64,000 nucleotides of DNA from NCBI GenBank assembly GCA_022570795.1, contig JAKUDP010000016.1:868001-932000 (forward strand), in the 5' to 3' direction. The notes under the pieces are model-generated. The model did no database searches. It was given only the letters and a program-made list of their open reading frames with translations, and was not told the origin of the DNA. This document shows positions 34,971 through 48,146 of this stretch, in pieces. The stretch is from Sphaerulina vaccinii. Lineage: Eukaryota; Ascomycota; Dothideomycetes; Mycosphaerellales; Mycosphaerellaceae. Positions within the stretch are counted from its first letter, which is position 1; every line of letters starts with the position of its first letter. A program made the position numbers and the translations under genes.

Positions 34971-37725
34971 GATTATACTTTGTAGCTCTAGTATAGTTTG
35001 TAATTATCTCCCTTGCATGTAGCATTCTATAGGTTTAGCTAATAATAACAAATAATCTTATCGAGGAATATATAAGTCTCGATAGTCTACTATAAATATT
35101 ATAACTAATATAGGGACAAGTAGCTTTTATAACTATCGAGAAACCCAAAGTTCAATCTCTATCTAGACGCCGGTTGCCTGAGAATTGTTAGCCTACTTGC
35201 GACCCCTCTCTGGATCTAGACTCGCTCCAAAGCCTGATTCATAACGACTTCTATAAGAGTACAAAGGGGTTCCTATATAGGATTTATATAATTACAAGAA
35301 GGATTCTCCTAGCCTATACTACTTAAGCCTCGCATATCCAGATAACATTAATATAGCGACAAGGTAGGTATATACTCCTCCAATCGTCTAATACAATTTG
35401 CTAATAGATTTTAGTAGGACTACCCGTGCCTCGACTAGAGGCGCTATAGCCGACAAGGACTCTACTATCTCGACAGCTCTAGTAACCTTGCTTGTTAGAG
35501 CTTCTAGAACCTAATATATAGTAGCCAGCTCCTATTTCCTGAACCTCGGATTATAGTTCTAGGTTAGAATTACTAGGTAGTTAGGCAAGGACTATATAAT
35601 AGTATTAGACAATAAATACGTCTATAATAACTCTAATATATCTAATTATCTCTCTTAGATATATAATAAGGGAAATATAAATTAGCCGATTAGTATCTAG
35701 ACTAATACTACTACTACTATATTAGCTAGCCGAAAGCCTGCTATAGATAGTAATATAGCTCTATACTATTACCTCGTCCGACTCTAGGTATTCGGTAATA
35801 TAGTTTAGAACCTCGACTTTTGCGATTACGTTATACGAAGTCTATATACTATATATAATAAATTATAAAATAGAATAAATTCTTTTTCCTAGAAGGCTAT
35901 ATATCTAGGAGTCGAGGTAATTAATTACGTTTGGCAGAATATACCTAATAACAAGTACCCTCTATATAAGTTCTTTCTAGACCTTTTTATCTACTATATA
36001 AAACCGTTTAGACTATTCGAGTCCGGCTATATCCCTCCTACAATAGAGCTTAAAAAAGAATTCCTCGTTGCGTTTAGCTATATTTCTATACTATATATAG
36101 CAAACGCGGGCTACTATTAGTATATAGACTTTAATATAGATCGGATCGAAGTTACAAAGAAGTTCTTTTTTTCTATAATAAAATAGTTTTATATTAGAAA
36201 TAGTTAACTCGACTATATACTCTAAGTATTATAATTATTATATAAATTCGACGAGAGTATTAGAATTCGACGAAAGTATTAGAGTTAGGCGTCTAACTCT
36301 AATAACGCGTTACTATACCCCCGACGCCGAGAATAGTAGTCGGAGCCTCCTACTATATCTAATCTTCTAAGATATTATCCTCGTCGCTACGTCTTACTAG
36401 ATATAGGAATTGGTACTATTTATATATACTAGCTCGATGCTAGAGGTCAAGACAGTTTGAGTAGGTGCCAGGATCTATATTCCTCTTGATTGTATTAATA
36501 GTAAGCTTCAACTCAAGCAAGACTAGTCTTAAGAACTTAGTAGGTAGTGCCGGATTGATATCTGCCTAAAAGATTGCGCTACTACCTTTGTTGAAACTAG
36601 TAGCGATAGTACGAGCAAAGGGAGTATTGCTATAACTATCGGCGAAGATGCGATTAATTAACTAAACAGAAGGTCGAATAATAACTCTAGTATAATCTCC
36701 TCCTATATAGATATTATAAGCCTAGAATACTTAATTAATATTGTTCTAGCTAGGCTAGATTCTTATTATATAGAAGTAGAGCTATAAGACTACCTTGTTC
36801 TAGAATAGCTAATTGCTAGTTAGAATACTAAGAATATAGTAGAAGTATAAGAATAGATAGTTAGAATAATTATATATTATTAAAGTCTACTAATTTTTAA
36901 GTATATCTATAGGGGGTTATTAATACTAAGATAGATAGAACTAGAATATATCTCTAGGGATACTCGGAATATAGATGCGATGTAGTCTAGCTACTAGGAG
37001 AAGAGTAGCAAAGTATAGATCTAGCCTATTAAACTAACTATTAGAAATATTAATTATATTAACTACTATAGGTAGTAGGCTGTTAAGCAGGATATAAGTA
37101 GTACTAACTACAGCTTATATATTGTTAGCTAGCACTAGTACGATAGTATTAAAGAATATATTAATACGATTCTAAAAGTCGATTTTTATCGAGCCTTTGA
37201 AGCGCTCTCTAGTACAAATGTCTTGAATGTTGTAATAAGTAATATAATTTCTAAGGTCGCAGATTTTGAGATTCGTATAGTTATAGAGTCGAATATCGAG
37301 TAAGTACCCAAGAGAGAGAGTTATACTAGAGAGAGCTATTATAGTAGTCGATATCTAAATAATATTAGCTTAGATAAACTATTAAAAATAGAAATCAAGG
37401 TAGTATAGCTTTTATAGATAGATAGGTTATAAAGACTCGAGTTAGAGTATAGACCGCAAGAGGCCTACTAAATAATAGTATCTAGAGTAAATATAATCTT
37501 AGCGCTTTATAATATTCTATAACTATATAGTAATAGGATAAAATAGATAAAAATATAATTTGCAAATAGGTCTAGGCTTACTATATAGTAATACTAATTA
37601 ATAAAGGACCTCTAGGCTAGGCCTTAGGAGACTCGTCCGTTTATAGTATAATTTAAGCTATAGTAATATATTAATTATCCTCTTAGAATATAGAGTAATA
37701 TCGCAAGGAGTAATATATAGTCGAA
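34971..37725. other. Unassigned segment between the two family A copies
   Basis: RIP is milder at 35050-35560 than around it. A plus-strand protein-like stretch (NNKYPLYKFFLDLFIYYIKP then IPPTIELKKEFLVAFSY) spans about 35930-36240, and another weak one runs at about 36850-37500. No transposon motif, tRNA or host gene was recognised. It may be a further, single-copy or truncated element. Confidence 0.4.
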
Positions 37726-37727
37726 GT

Positions 37728-38352
37728 TTCCTCCTTCTTCAAGAATTGTAGGGTAAGGCTTTTAAAAGTAATATATAGCTATAAGATCCTCCTTCTTTAA
37801 GAATTGTAGGGTAAGGCTTTTAAAAGTAATATATAGCTATAAGATCCTCCTTCTTCAAAATTTATAGAGTAAGGCTTTCAAAAGTAATATATAGCTATAA
37901 GATCCTCCTTCTTTAAGAATTGTAGAGTAAGGCTTTTAAAAGTAACGTATAGCTATAAGATCCTCCTTCTTTAAGAATTATAGAGTAAGGCTTTTAAAAG
38001 TAATATATAGCTATAAGATCCTCCTTCTTTAAAAATTATAGAGTAAGGCTTTTAAAAGTAATATATAGCTATAAGATTCTCCTTCTTTAAGAATTGTAGG
38101 GTAAGGCTTTTGAAAGTAATATAGAGCTATAAGATCCTCCTTCTTTAAGAATTATAGAGTAAGGCTTTTAAAAGTAATATAGAGCTATAAGATCCTCCTT
38201 TTTTAAGAATTATAGAGTAAGGCTTTTAAAAGTAATATAGAGCTATAAGATCCTTCTTCTTTAAAAATTATAGAGTAAGGCTTTTGAAAGTAATATATAG
38301 CTATAAGATCCTCCTCCTTTAAGAATTATAGAGTAAGGCTTTTAAAAGTAAT
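37728..38352 (+). repeat. 58-bp tandem array, family A copy 2
   Basis: About eleven units of the 58-bp repeat seen at 24108-24575; units differ by few bases, most of them RIP-type transitions. Confidence 0.92.
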
Positions 38353-38639
38353 ATTCAAGAATCTCAACTCTACTACTACTACCTTCTATATAACTACTCG
38401 ATTATCCTACTTCTTACTTATTAGACAGGTCAAGTATACTATTACTGCCGCCAGCTTCTCTACCTAATATACTAATTTTAGCTAACTCGTACGCAACTCT
38501 ACCAAATACAAATAGTAGGGATACTACGATCGAGGGCAATAGTAGTAATAATATATTCCTACTATAATAAGTATATAGTTTTATAGAGCGCAAAGCTGTA
38601 TTTATCTCCTCTGTCCTATACTCCTTAGACTCCTTCTAC

Positions 38640-41350
38640 TAGTAGTCTCGATTAGTAGTCTAACTAGACTAGCAAGAGAGACTAGAGACAAAGCAAGATG
38701 CAAAATAGAGAATTAGGCGCCCAAACGCATGTATAGGCAACTTAGAATTAGTATTTAGAGAGACTGAGTAGGCAAATGCAATATATAATTATATTAGGGA
38801 GGTATATAATAAGACTTAATAGAAGAAGCATATTAGTAGAATACTAACCAAAGGTAGTACGAGATCGTAGGCGAAGATAAAGATACAAGCAAAGTAGAAG
38901 CTAATAAAGAAAGCAAAGTAGAAGCCGATAAAGAAAGCAAAGTAGAAGAGTATAAAGGAAGCGAAGTAGAAGCTAATAAAGAAAGCAAAGTAGAAGAGTA
39001 TAAAGAAAGCAAAGTAGAAGCTAATAAAGGAAGCAAAGTAGAAGAGGATAAAGGAAGCAAAGTCGAGAACGATAAAAGAGGCAAAGTCAAGCCCTCTAGC
39101 AGAATAGAAGATAAGTATGACCCGCTAAATTACTAGTCTAAGGAACTATCGCTATTAAAGTAGAAAGAAGTCAATATAGATACGTAGGAAGAGCTATCGG
39201 AAGGTCTATAACCTAATATATAGTAGAGTAGTAGCGATAATATACTAGGACTCAAATAGCTTAGGCCTATACAAATCTAGCATACTATTCATATATGCCC
39301 GATTACTAGTAGGTCAATAACAAGAGGTAGAAGAAGCTATCTATAGAAGAACAAAAAGTTATTAATAAGAAGCGAGTCCTGTTCTATTCCGACTATTAGA
39401 AGGAGAGAGACTAGACTATAATACTATCTACTATAGGCTTTAAGCTTAAGTAGAGAGAGGCAATAGGCGAAGCTAACTAAATATAGTATAGTATATAATC
39501 TATTCCGGCAGAGCTATATTACTAGGCTACCTCCTTAATATACTATTATTACTAGTATAGTATATTCTAACTACCTAGGAATATATATAGACTAATAGCT
39601 ATAGAGGAGCGCAAGCTGATATACAAACGTTTTTCTAAGAATTGTTCTATACAAAACTTTATTACAGCTATAGTAGTATAGGTTGCAACCTAAAGAAGGG
39701 CTAGACCGAGGAAGTCTCTAACTTTGTCCTACTACTACTAATATTTATATTTCTATACTATTCGAAGTATTACTATTAGTTCTTAGTCTTATAAGTCTAC
39801 GCAGTTGTAGTAGGTATATAGATTTACGAAGTTGTAGTAGAAGCTAGCTAACAACGTCTATATAGTAAAAGAAAATAACTATATTAAGTAATATAGAGGC
39901 AAAACTATCGCTATAGCTACTTTGCTAGTACGCCGACTTCTTAAGTAGAATAGTTAGCTATTACTTAGATACTATTATATTTATTAAAAGTACTAAGGAA
40001 CTTAGCAACTTACTATTCTACTACTAGACTATAGACGACTATTAAAAATAGCTAGATTCTAATTATATATTAACTTTAATTATAGCTAGGTATATTAGTA
40101 AAAGAGAATAACTATATCTAGCGTTCGATTCTCGGTCGGAGCAAAAGAAACTAGCTACTAATATTAGAGCTTTAGAATAATACTAGTATAGGCAAATAGA
40201 TATTTATTATTTTACCTATAGCTCGAAAATATTAATATTTTATAAAGGTAATAAGAATCTCTACTAATAGTTCTATCGAAGTATTGCCTCTACTACCTAG
40301 CTAATCGGGTTTATAAGAGTATAGACTTGTAGGTATATCTAGTTCTTAGTAGCTAATTCGATAAAAGGTAAAGTTTATAATTATATCTATACCTCAAGTA
40401 TAGTAATATATTTGCTAACTATAATATATATATCTCGCTCGGGAACTTAGTACTTTTATAGTATATCGAGAGAAGGTTAATACTATAATAGTAATTACAA
40501 CTATAAATATATATTTATTAAAGGCAAATATATCGAAGACGAGATCGAGAACTTCTAGACACTACTTGCAACATACCAAACTATTATCTTAACTACTGCG
40601 CCATGTCCCTTCTGCGAGATAAGTTGTCTCTAAGCTAGAAATATATATCTCTATTCTATAATAGTATATGCATAATAAGCTCCTTATCTATAGCGAGGGC
40701 AATAGAGGATTAATACTACTATATAGTAGCTACCTATTGCGATTCAGTACTAGAACTATTATTATTCTAGTATATTCTCTAATATAGCTGGGTTTGGACC
40801 TTATACAAAGCAACAAGAAGGTTTTATAGATGGACCTGCGGCACGTAGTAGAAAGAACAGGCTAGTATATTATAATAGAAAGGTTTGAAGGACTCGAAGG
40901 GAGAAAATATTAGTAGGCCCAGAGTAGCGAATCTGGAACTTGATCCTGAGAATAGAAGATATACTAGCTAATATATATAATGCTAGCAGAATAGTTTGGG
41001 ATATTATAAGGCGTTAAAGAGCTTTAAAATATCTAGCTAGATATAGTCCTTATACCTACTAATTAATAGATGCGCTATCTAATATAGTCTCGCTACGTAG
41101 CTAGTATTTCTTTTATATATTATTCGTTTGCTTATCTTTTATAAATACTCTCTTATAGTCTTTCAACCCTTACTCTATCTAGATTCTCTGCCGCTCTTCG
41201 TTCTTATTCCCTTTAATTAGGAATCTATATCTAAAACAGACTCTGTTTTTCTATATATTAATAATACAGACAACTCTACTATATAATTAAAGGAGTTGTC
41301 GGATAGTTACTAAGACGTCTAGCTAGAAAACTCTAAATAATCGGGTATAT
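38640..41350 (+). pseudogene. Family A plus-strand gene 1, copy 2
   Basis: Counterpart of 24600-27400, with the 8-residue repeat region at 38878-39080 and the same flanking peptides in RIP-eroded form. It diverges from copy 1 more than RIP alone seems to explain in the middle portion. No domain recognised. Confidence 0.4.
38878..39080 (+). repeat. 24-bp coding minisatellite, copy 2
   Basis: About eight tandem 24-bp units (GCAAAGTAGAAGCTAATAAAGAAA and variants), fewer than in copy 1, so the array has changed length since the copies separated. Confidence 0.88.
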
Positions 41351-41399
41351 ATAAACCCTTAACCGAGGATATTATATATACTAATTAGTATCTATAATC

Positions 41400-44300
41400 C
41401 TCGTTTATCGGGCTTCTTGAGCTCGATAATATTATTATTATTGTCTATAGGTCTAGTTAGTCCGAATATAGCCTATTACTTCTATCTAGCTATTATCTAT
41501 CGAGACTATATAGTATTAGCTCTACTATTTTTACTATTCTCTATTTTGTCTATATTATTATATTTATTAAATTTATTAACTATAGACTATCTGGCGCTAT
41601 CTACTACTTTGACTTTCGTAGAGAGTATCTAATATATAGTAACTCTCTTTTTAGAAAGCTTAATAGTATAGTTTAGAAGTACTATAACTATATCTATTAT
41701 AGTCGGATCTATATAGAAGACGACTACTTTTTCTCTATTACTATAGACGTTCTCTCTATCTCTTATTACTTTTAGTATCGGTAATAGAGCCTGCAATTTC
41801 GGGGCCTTAGCTAGTAAATCCTTACAAAATACTACTATAAACTTATAGTCTATTCCTTCTTTACTAATCTCTATTATAAGCTTGTTACTCTATAGTAGAG
41901 CTAGTAGTATACTAGATATATAGTTATTCTATTTAATTCGGACTAGTTAAAGTATTTTGCCGAAGTTATTATATAGCTTATTAAGCTTTAGTAGAATAGT
42001 ATATATTCTTATCTATCTAATATATTTAAGTATATTATCGATAGTAGAACTATCTTTAATAGCTACTTACTTAGCTTTTATACTTTTTATCTTCTAGATA
42101 CTTTCGATACTCTCTAGCTATTAAGAAGTCGCTATATAATATATATCTCGGTATCTATATAGTAGTATAGAGCAAGCTAGTAGTTTTCTCTATATTATAG
42201 TAGATATATATCTAATAAAATAGTATAATACAAATTGTTTTATCTATATACTTAGGCTATTCTACTCTATAGCTATTTTATAGTACTCTAAATACTATTT
42301 TTGCTACGACTCGGTAATATAGCTATTATCTACCTTGTCTACGAGTACTCGTATAGTTTGGTCCAAGTAATTAGCTAGATCTATAGAATTGTTTTTTCTA
42401 ATATATTTTATAATCTTTTTCTATTTTTTTAAAGCTACTTTAAGCTAGTTATAGCCAAGTTCTAGCTACTCTATTATAATACTCTTATTCTTTACTCTAA
42501 ATATTATACTTAGTAACTTAATATCTACTATATTCTTATTTGGATAATTTATAGTCTATATTAGTACTTTGCTACTATTATATTTTAGAAACTATTTTAG
42601 AACTCTAGATATTATAAGGTCGAATAGTATATATACTATATAATCTAGGAGTATAGGGCCTAGAAGCTCTAATACTAACTTGGTAAATAGTATTATAGAA
42701 TACTATATATTTTGGCTAGTTTTGATCTATACTATTTACTTAGAAATAAACTCTATCTTTTTATTTCTATTTATCTAGAACTTATTAACTATATAAATCT
42801 CTACCTCAAATTACTAGATACTTCTAGACTTAGATAGTAGATCTATATAGTTAGTTATAACCTATATAGTAGTAGTAAGTAAGATAAACAAAGTAGTTAG
42901 TTCCTAGTTATTTTTAGCTAAAAATATTTTTTTAGTTATTATATAAATAGCTTTTTTATTTCTTTTTGCTTCTACTTAGATAGGTCTAATTTTCTTTACT
43001 TCTTACTACGAGATACGTAGTATATATAGCCTCGAAACAAGACTATTCTTTGCTATAGAATTCTTTTCTATTACTATAAAGTTCGAAAGGCTCTTATTAT
43101 AGTATATAGTATTATTTATACTTTTATAATAAAAAGTAATATATATACTACTATTACTTTTATTATTATCTATAGTATAGATATATTTATTTAGCTTCTA
43201 TACCTAATTCCAAATTAGACTTAGAAGTATAATAATAAAGTTAGTACCTCGTACCTAGTTATATAGTTTCAAAATATTTTTTAAAATAGATAGAAATATA
43301 TAGATATATAGAAAGAAGCTAAAAAAAGGTTTACTATCAAAATTCTTTTTTTTCTTATATATATATTTGTCTACTAGATAATATAGTCTTAGCTTGTCTA
43401 GCTTAAGCTTTATAATATTCTTTAAATTAAAATAGATATTTCTAGTACTACAAATACTAGAATAGCTCTATTAGATCTAGTTATTAACTACTATAACTCC
43501 TATTATAATTACTATTTTGCCGAAATCTATTATATTAGCTAGGAAGAGGCTACGTATATAGTTCTATACCGAATATTTAATAATCTACTATATACTATAG
43601 ATTTAGTATATATATAGTATATAAGCTATTCCTTTTATTTTGCTCTATATCTATAGAGTTATATACCTCGAGTCTAGGTCGAATATAGTATAATAGCAAC
43701 TCTATCTCTCTCGATCGAATTAGTAACTATAATTTTATAGTATTTTATCTATAAGTCTAAAATCGAGAGTATTATCGACGGCTTTCTTACTAGAACCTTC
43801 TTTATCTCTACTATACGTTTTGCTAGATATCTTGTCTACTATACTAAAGTCGATAGGCTCGTTCTTATTACTATCTATAGTCTTCTTTTATTAACCTACG
43901 AAGCCTCTATTCGATATATATAAATTGATTCTATAGCGCGCTACTTTCGAGCTTCTTTCTAAATACTATAGTAATATAAGTATATTTCTTCTATTGTGCT
44001 CGAATAATTTTTTATTATATAAGTCGGCTATTTTTTTATACGTACTTAGAACCTTTATTTTTAGAAACTATATCTACTAATAGAACTTCTATAGCTGCTA
44101 CTAGGCTTGCTCTAATTATATATTATTAACTATAGTTTTATTAGCTAGAGCTTAGACTACCTTATTCGGCTTTAGGCCTTTAGAAATTTTACTATAACTA
44201 TCTATTTATTAAGGAGATATTTCGATTAAGCTAGTTGTATAATAGTATATTCGGTATATTAGTATAGTTCCAAAGCTTTTTATTATTCTATAGAGAATCG

Positions 44301-45100
44301 AAATCTATATTATTCTCTTTACTATTAATAATTATTACTTTTCTAAACTTCTAAGAAATATTATTTATAGAAATATACTTTAAAAAGTCTTTGCTAAGAT
44401 CTCTGCGACTTGTTCGTATACGTATAGGCTAAGTTGCAAAGTAGTCAAACTCTATATTTATTATATAATTCTAGAAGTCTATATCTAATACTATAATAGC
44501 TAGACTTCTATATATATCTAAGGCCTAAAACTTCTATCTAGTTCTAGACTAACCTCTATACTTAAATATATACTCGTATTCTATAGCTAGCTATATTATC
44601 TTTAGCTCTTATATAGAAGCTTTTAATATATCTAGACTTCTTAGATCTTCTAGAAGTAGCTCCGAGCTAAAAGTATATAAGAAACTTTTATCTATACTAA
44701 GAAATAGATAGATTATTCTACGATTTATAAAAATACTATTATAGTATGTCTCGCTATTAGCGCTACTAAACGCCTCTCTCTCTAGGTCGACTATAATAAC
44801 TACTTTATATAAAATATACTCTTTATTCTTCTTAATCTAATTAACATCTTTTAACCTATATAGATCTCTATTCTACTATAGATTAAAGAATATAATATCT
44901 TTTGCTACTATACTCTTTATCCCTTATATTAGCTTATCCTTATTATCTCGCTATTATATTATAACTTCTATAGGTATATTCTTAGCGTCGCCGGCTTTCT
45001 ATAGTATTAAATTATTATACTAGCCTTATTATAGTATAAAATCTACTAGTAAATAAAGCTTTATCTAACTAACTATATTATATATAGTCTAGTAGTTCTA
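41400..45100 (-). pseudogene. Family A minus-strand gene, copy 2
   Basis: Matches the minus-strand region of copy 1; the conserved stretch at 44755-45030 aligns with 30710-31000 (both contain GCGTCGCCGGCTTTCTATAG on the plus strand). Broken by RIP stops; function unknown. Confidence 0.4.
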
Positions 45101-45312
45101 TAGGTTCTATATAGTTACAAAGTATATAGTAGTCTAGGTTCTACTATAAGGAGTATTCGACCCGAAAGTGGCTTCGATTACTAGTAGGTATATACTCTAG
45201 TCGAAGTTGCCTACTATAGTAGTATAGTACTACGAGTATATTAATATTAATAGTATTATTATATCGAGTTCGAAAATTCTATAAGTTAAGCTATTAGAAT
45301 TAGTATAAAGTA

Positions 45313-45336
45313 ACGCCGACGCCGACGCCGACGCCA
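45313..45336. repeat. GCCGAC hexamer microsatellite
   Basis: About four units of GCCGAC in otherwise AT-rich sequence. The unit has no CpA or TpG, so RIP cannot change it. Confidence 0.85.
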
Positions 45337-45339
45337 AGC

Positions 45340-47880
45340 TTTATATATTATATTTGTTATAGAAGAATTGTTCGACGAACTTCTATATCTCGATATTAAT
45401 ATACTTTACTTATACTATAACAACTATAATATCTATAGGTAATATATACGGCTATAAGGCTATCTATAAGCTTAATAAGCCGAAAGTACTAATAAAGGAA
45501 AAAAGGCAGAGTACTCTAAAAACTTATTTTATAGGCTACCTAGAGAAGCTACTATCTAATAACAAAGCAAATAGTAAGTAGATAGTAATACTTCTTAATA
45601 TTACTAATAAGAACTTCGGCCGATTTAAGATCGACCTTACCAAGCGCGCAGCAGACAACAGCTACGAGGATGCGCCATACAAGGGCTTCCACAATTAGGA
45701 TAGTTTGGTAGATTCGAGATCGAAGTAGAGCGAGGCGTAGACAAAGTGGGTCAATTACAATCTCACGACTTATACTCTATACCTATACTACCTAGAGTAA
45801 GAAGTACTATAACCTAAAGCTTTAATACTTAAAGCCCTTCTCGACTGTGAGCTCTTTGAGGCAGGCTCATATAGCGCAAAAGGCGAGCTACTAGAAAAAG
45901 AGTAGAAGTAGATAACAGGAATAATAAGAGTTTGGTTTCACAAGTATCTTCGAAGTCGTATAAAAGAACAACTAGATACAAAAGTAGAGTCTATAAGGAA
46001 ATTTCGGGCAAAGAGTAAGTATATGCGTGGCGATAACTCGAATAAAGAGGATCCATACGATAGCAAGGCGACGCTACGATATAAAAAACAATATAATACT
46101 TCCTCTAAGGCTAGAAAGATTAAGCTATATAAAAGTCAAATACCTATCTAACTAGCTAAGTATAAAGAAAAAAAATTAGTAATACTTTAATTATAAATAG
46201 ATATATCTAAGCTATATATCAAATACGACTTAAGTATATTAACTATATCCGAGCCTTTATTCGTACCTAAGCTATATTCTTTTTTCTATAAAATATTTTA
46301 TATAGTTTTTAATAATAATCTATAATCTCTATTATAGATAGTAGTTTCTAGAATTAGAAGAAGATAGAAGAGCAAAGTAGTAGTTCTACTAATAATACTA
46401 AGTAACTTGGATCTAGAAAAACTATATAATCTACTTTATAAAAAGTAGAATATAGATAGCTAGAGCTATATCTAATTAGCTCTATTATTTAATAGTATAG
46501 AGTTTAAGAACTATTAAAAAGTATTAATAGATACTATTAGAAATACTAGTAAAAGTCTAGTAAAAGTTACTATAACTAGAAATAATAGTAAGTAGTAAGA
46601 AACTTAGCTAATAAGAATAGAAGATAAGTAATTATAGAAGCTAAGACTTATATAAAGCTATTAAATTCCTTTTCTTTTAGAAATAATAAAAAAGAATTAG
46701 AAGAAATAAAAGTAAGAACTTCTATAAAGCTAAATAATTAAAATACTATTAAATTTTTTTTTCTTCTAATATAAAAAGAGAGAGTTAGACAAAGTAGAGT
46801 AGTATTTTTATATAAGCTTTAAAAAAAAAAAAAATTCTAATATAAAAAAAAAGAGTTAGATAAAGTAGAGTAGTATTTTTATATAAGCTTTAAAATTCTT
46901 TTTTCTTCTAATATAAAAAGAGAGAGCTAGACAAAGTAGAATAGTATTTTTATATAAGCTTTAGAATTTTTTTTTCTTCTAATATAAAAAGAAAGAGCTA
47001 GACTAGATAAGATTATACTCTTATATAAGCTATTTACTTTCTTTTTCTTTAGATATAATAAGAGAAATTCTATATAGATAGAATATAATACTTATCTAGT
47101 TATTCTACTAGAGGAGAAATATTACTTTTTTTAAACTTATTTTTATATCTACTCTATACTATTTATACTTTTGCTTTCTACTTACTTTCTACTTTTCTAA
47201 CTTTTTAATTTTTTATATTTTTTGAAACTTAGATATATAATATATATACTTTGCTACTTTTTACTACTAGTACTAGGTCGAATCTAGATAAAATAGTTAG
47301 ACTTCGAAACTTATAGCAATACTCTAATAATAGTACTTATAGTAGCTATTACTAAACTATATAAAGGCGCTCTATAGCAAAGTCTATTATATACTAATAA
47401 AAGCTAGCTTAGTAACTATAAAAGTCGAGTTATAAATAGAAGCTTTTAGATATACTTTATAATATAAGTAATTATAAAAGACTTGTTATCTATATAAGTA
47501 ATCTAAATAATTAATTCTAGCTCGATAACAAAATAGTAGAAACTATATTCGAAATCGAAATATATAAAACTAGTAAAATCTATATATTAATAAAGACCTA
47601 TAACTTCTAATAGGAAAATATTATATTATACTACTAAATTCTACTACTAGTACTAAATATTAAAGTATATAAAAGCCTAGATATAGCTAGATATATAATT
47701 CTAATATCTAAGAATATAACTTCGAGTAGTAACTACTAATTATTCTATCTACAAATTCAAATATTAAGCTTAATATAGAGTATATATATATCTATAGTAG
47801 GTATATAGACTTATATACTAGACTTAGTTGCCCGAACTTACTATATACTAATACTTTTATATTATACTTTAATAAGATAT
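45340..47880 (+). pseudogene. Family A plus-strand gene 2, copy 2, 5' part
   Basis: Counterpart of 31350-33950, including the conserved DLTKRAADNSYED stretch near 45630 and the 72-bp array at about 46650-47065. It is cut at 47880 by the Copia element and resumes at 55871. RIP is notably weak at 45610-46010. Confidence 0.42.
46650..47065 (+). repeat. 72-bp tandem array, copy 2
   Basis: About six eroded units homologous to 32440-33075; several units have lost or gained a few bases, which disrupts the 24-codon phase. Confidence 0.8.
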
Positions 47881-48126
47881 TATTAGAAAGTATAGTCTAG
47901 TTAGACTATCTAAGAGACACCCCCTAGGGATTAGAATATATAATATAGGTCACGTGACAATAGGTCGCGTGACTTATCTAATGCTCTACATCTTAGGAGG
48001 AGATGCAACCTATAACTAACTAATATAATTAATATAGTTAGTTCCTATCTAACGCTTCTACTTCTATTATATATTAAGACCCTTTCTATATATCGTAGGT
48101 ATATATATTATTATCCTATTTCGATA
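47881..48126 (+). repeat. 5' LTR of Copia element
   Basis: 246 bp, direct repeat of 55625-55870. Starts TATTAGAAAG (RIP form of TGTTAGAAAG). Less mutated than the 3' LTR in its middle part. Confidence 0.94.
47949..47973. promoter_or_regulatory. Paired palindromic CACGTG-type sites in Copia LTR
   Basis: GTCACGTGAC (47949-47958) and GTCGCGTGAC (47964-47973) lie 15 bp apart in the 5' LTR. In the 3' LTR the first is destroyed and the second reads GTCGCGTAAC. CACGTG is the classic bHLH core; a promoter role is inference. Confidence 0.4.
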
Positions 48127-48146
48127 GGTTATAAGCCTAGGTTTGC
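48127..48146 (+). other. Primer-binding site of Copia element
   Basis: GGTTATAAGCCTAGGTTTGC abuts the 5' LTR. Its complement contains CTTATAA flanked by GG and CC, the loop of a tRNA-Ile(UAU) anticodon arm, and ends two bases past the loop, as expected for half-tRNA priming in Copia-type elements. The tRNA identity is inference. Confidence 0.7.

Noticed and set aside
23190..38350. CRISPR-like spaced repeats
   Set aside because: Arrays are head-to-tail minisatellites without unique spacers, in a eukaryotic genome.
41417..41632. Hydrophobic 71-codon frame, and similar frames at 30720-30986 and 27847-28065
   Set aside because: AT-rich DNA yields Leu/Ile/Ser/Tyr-rich frames by chance; here coding character is on the opposite strand.
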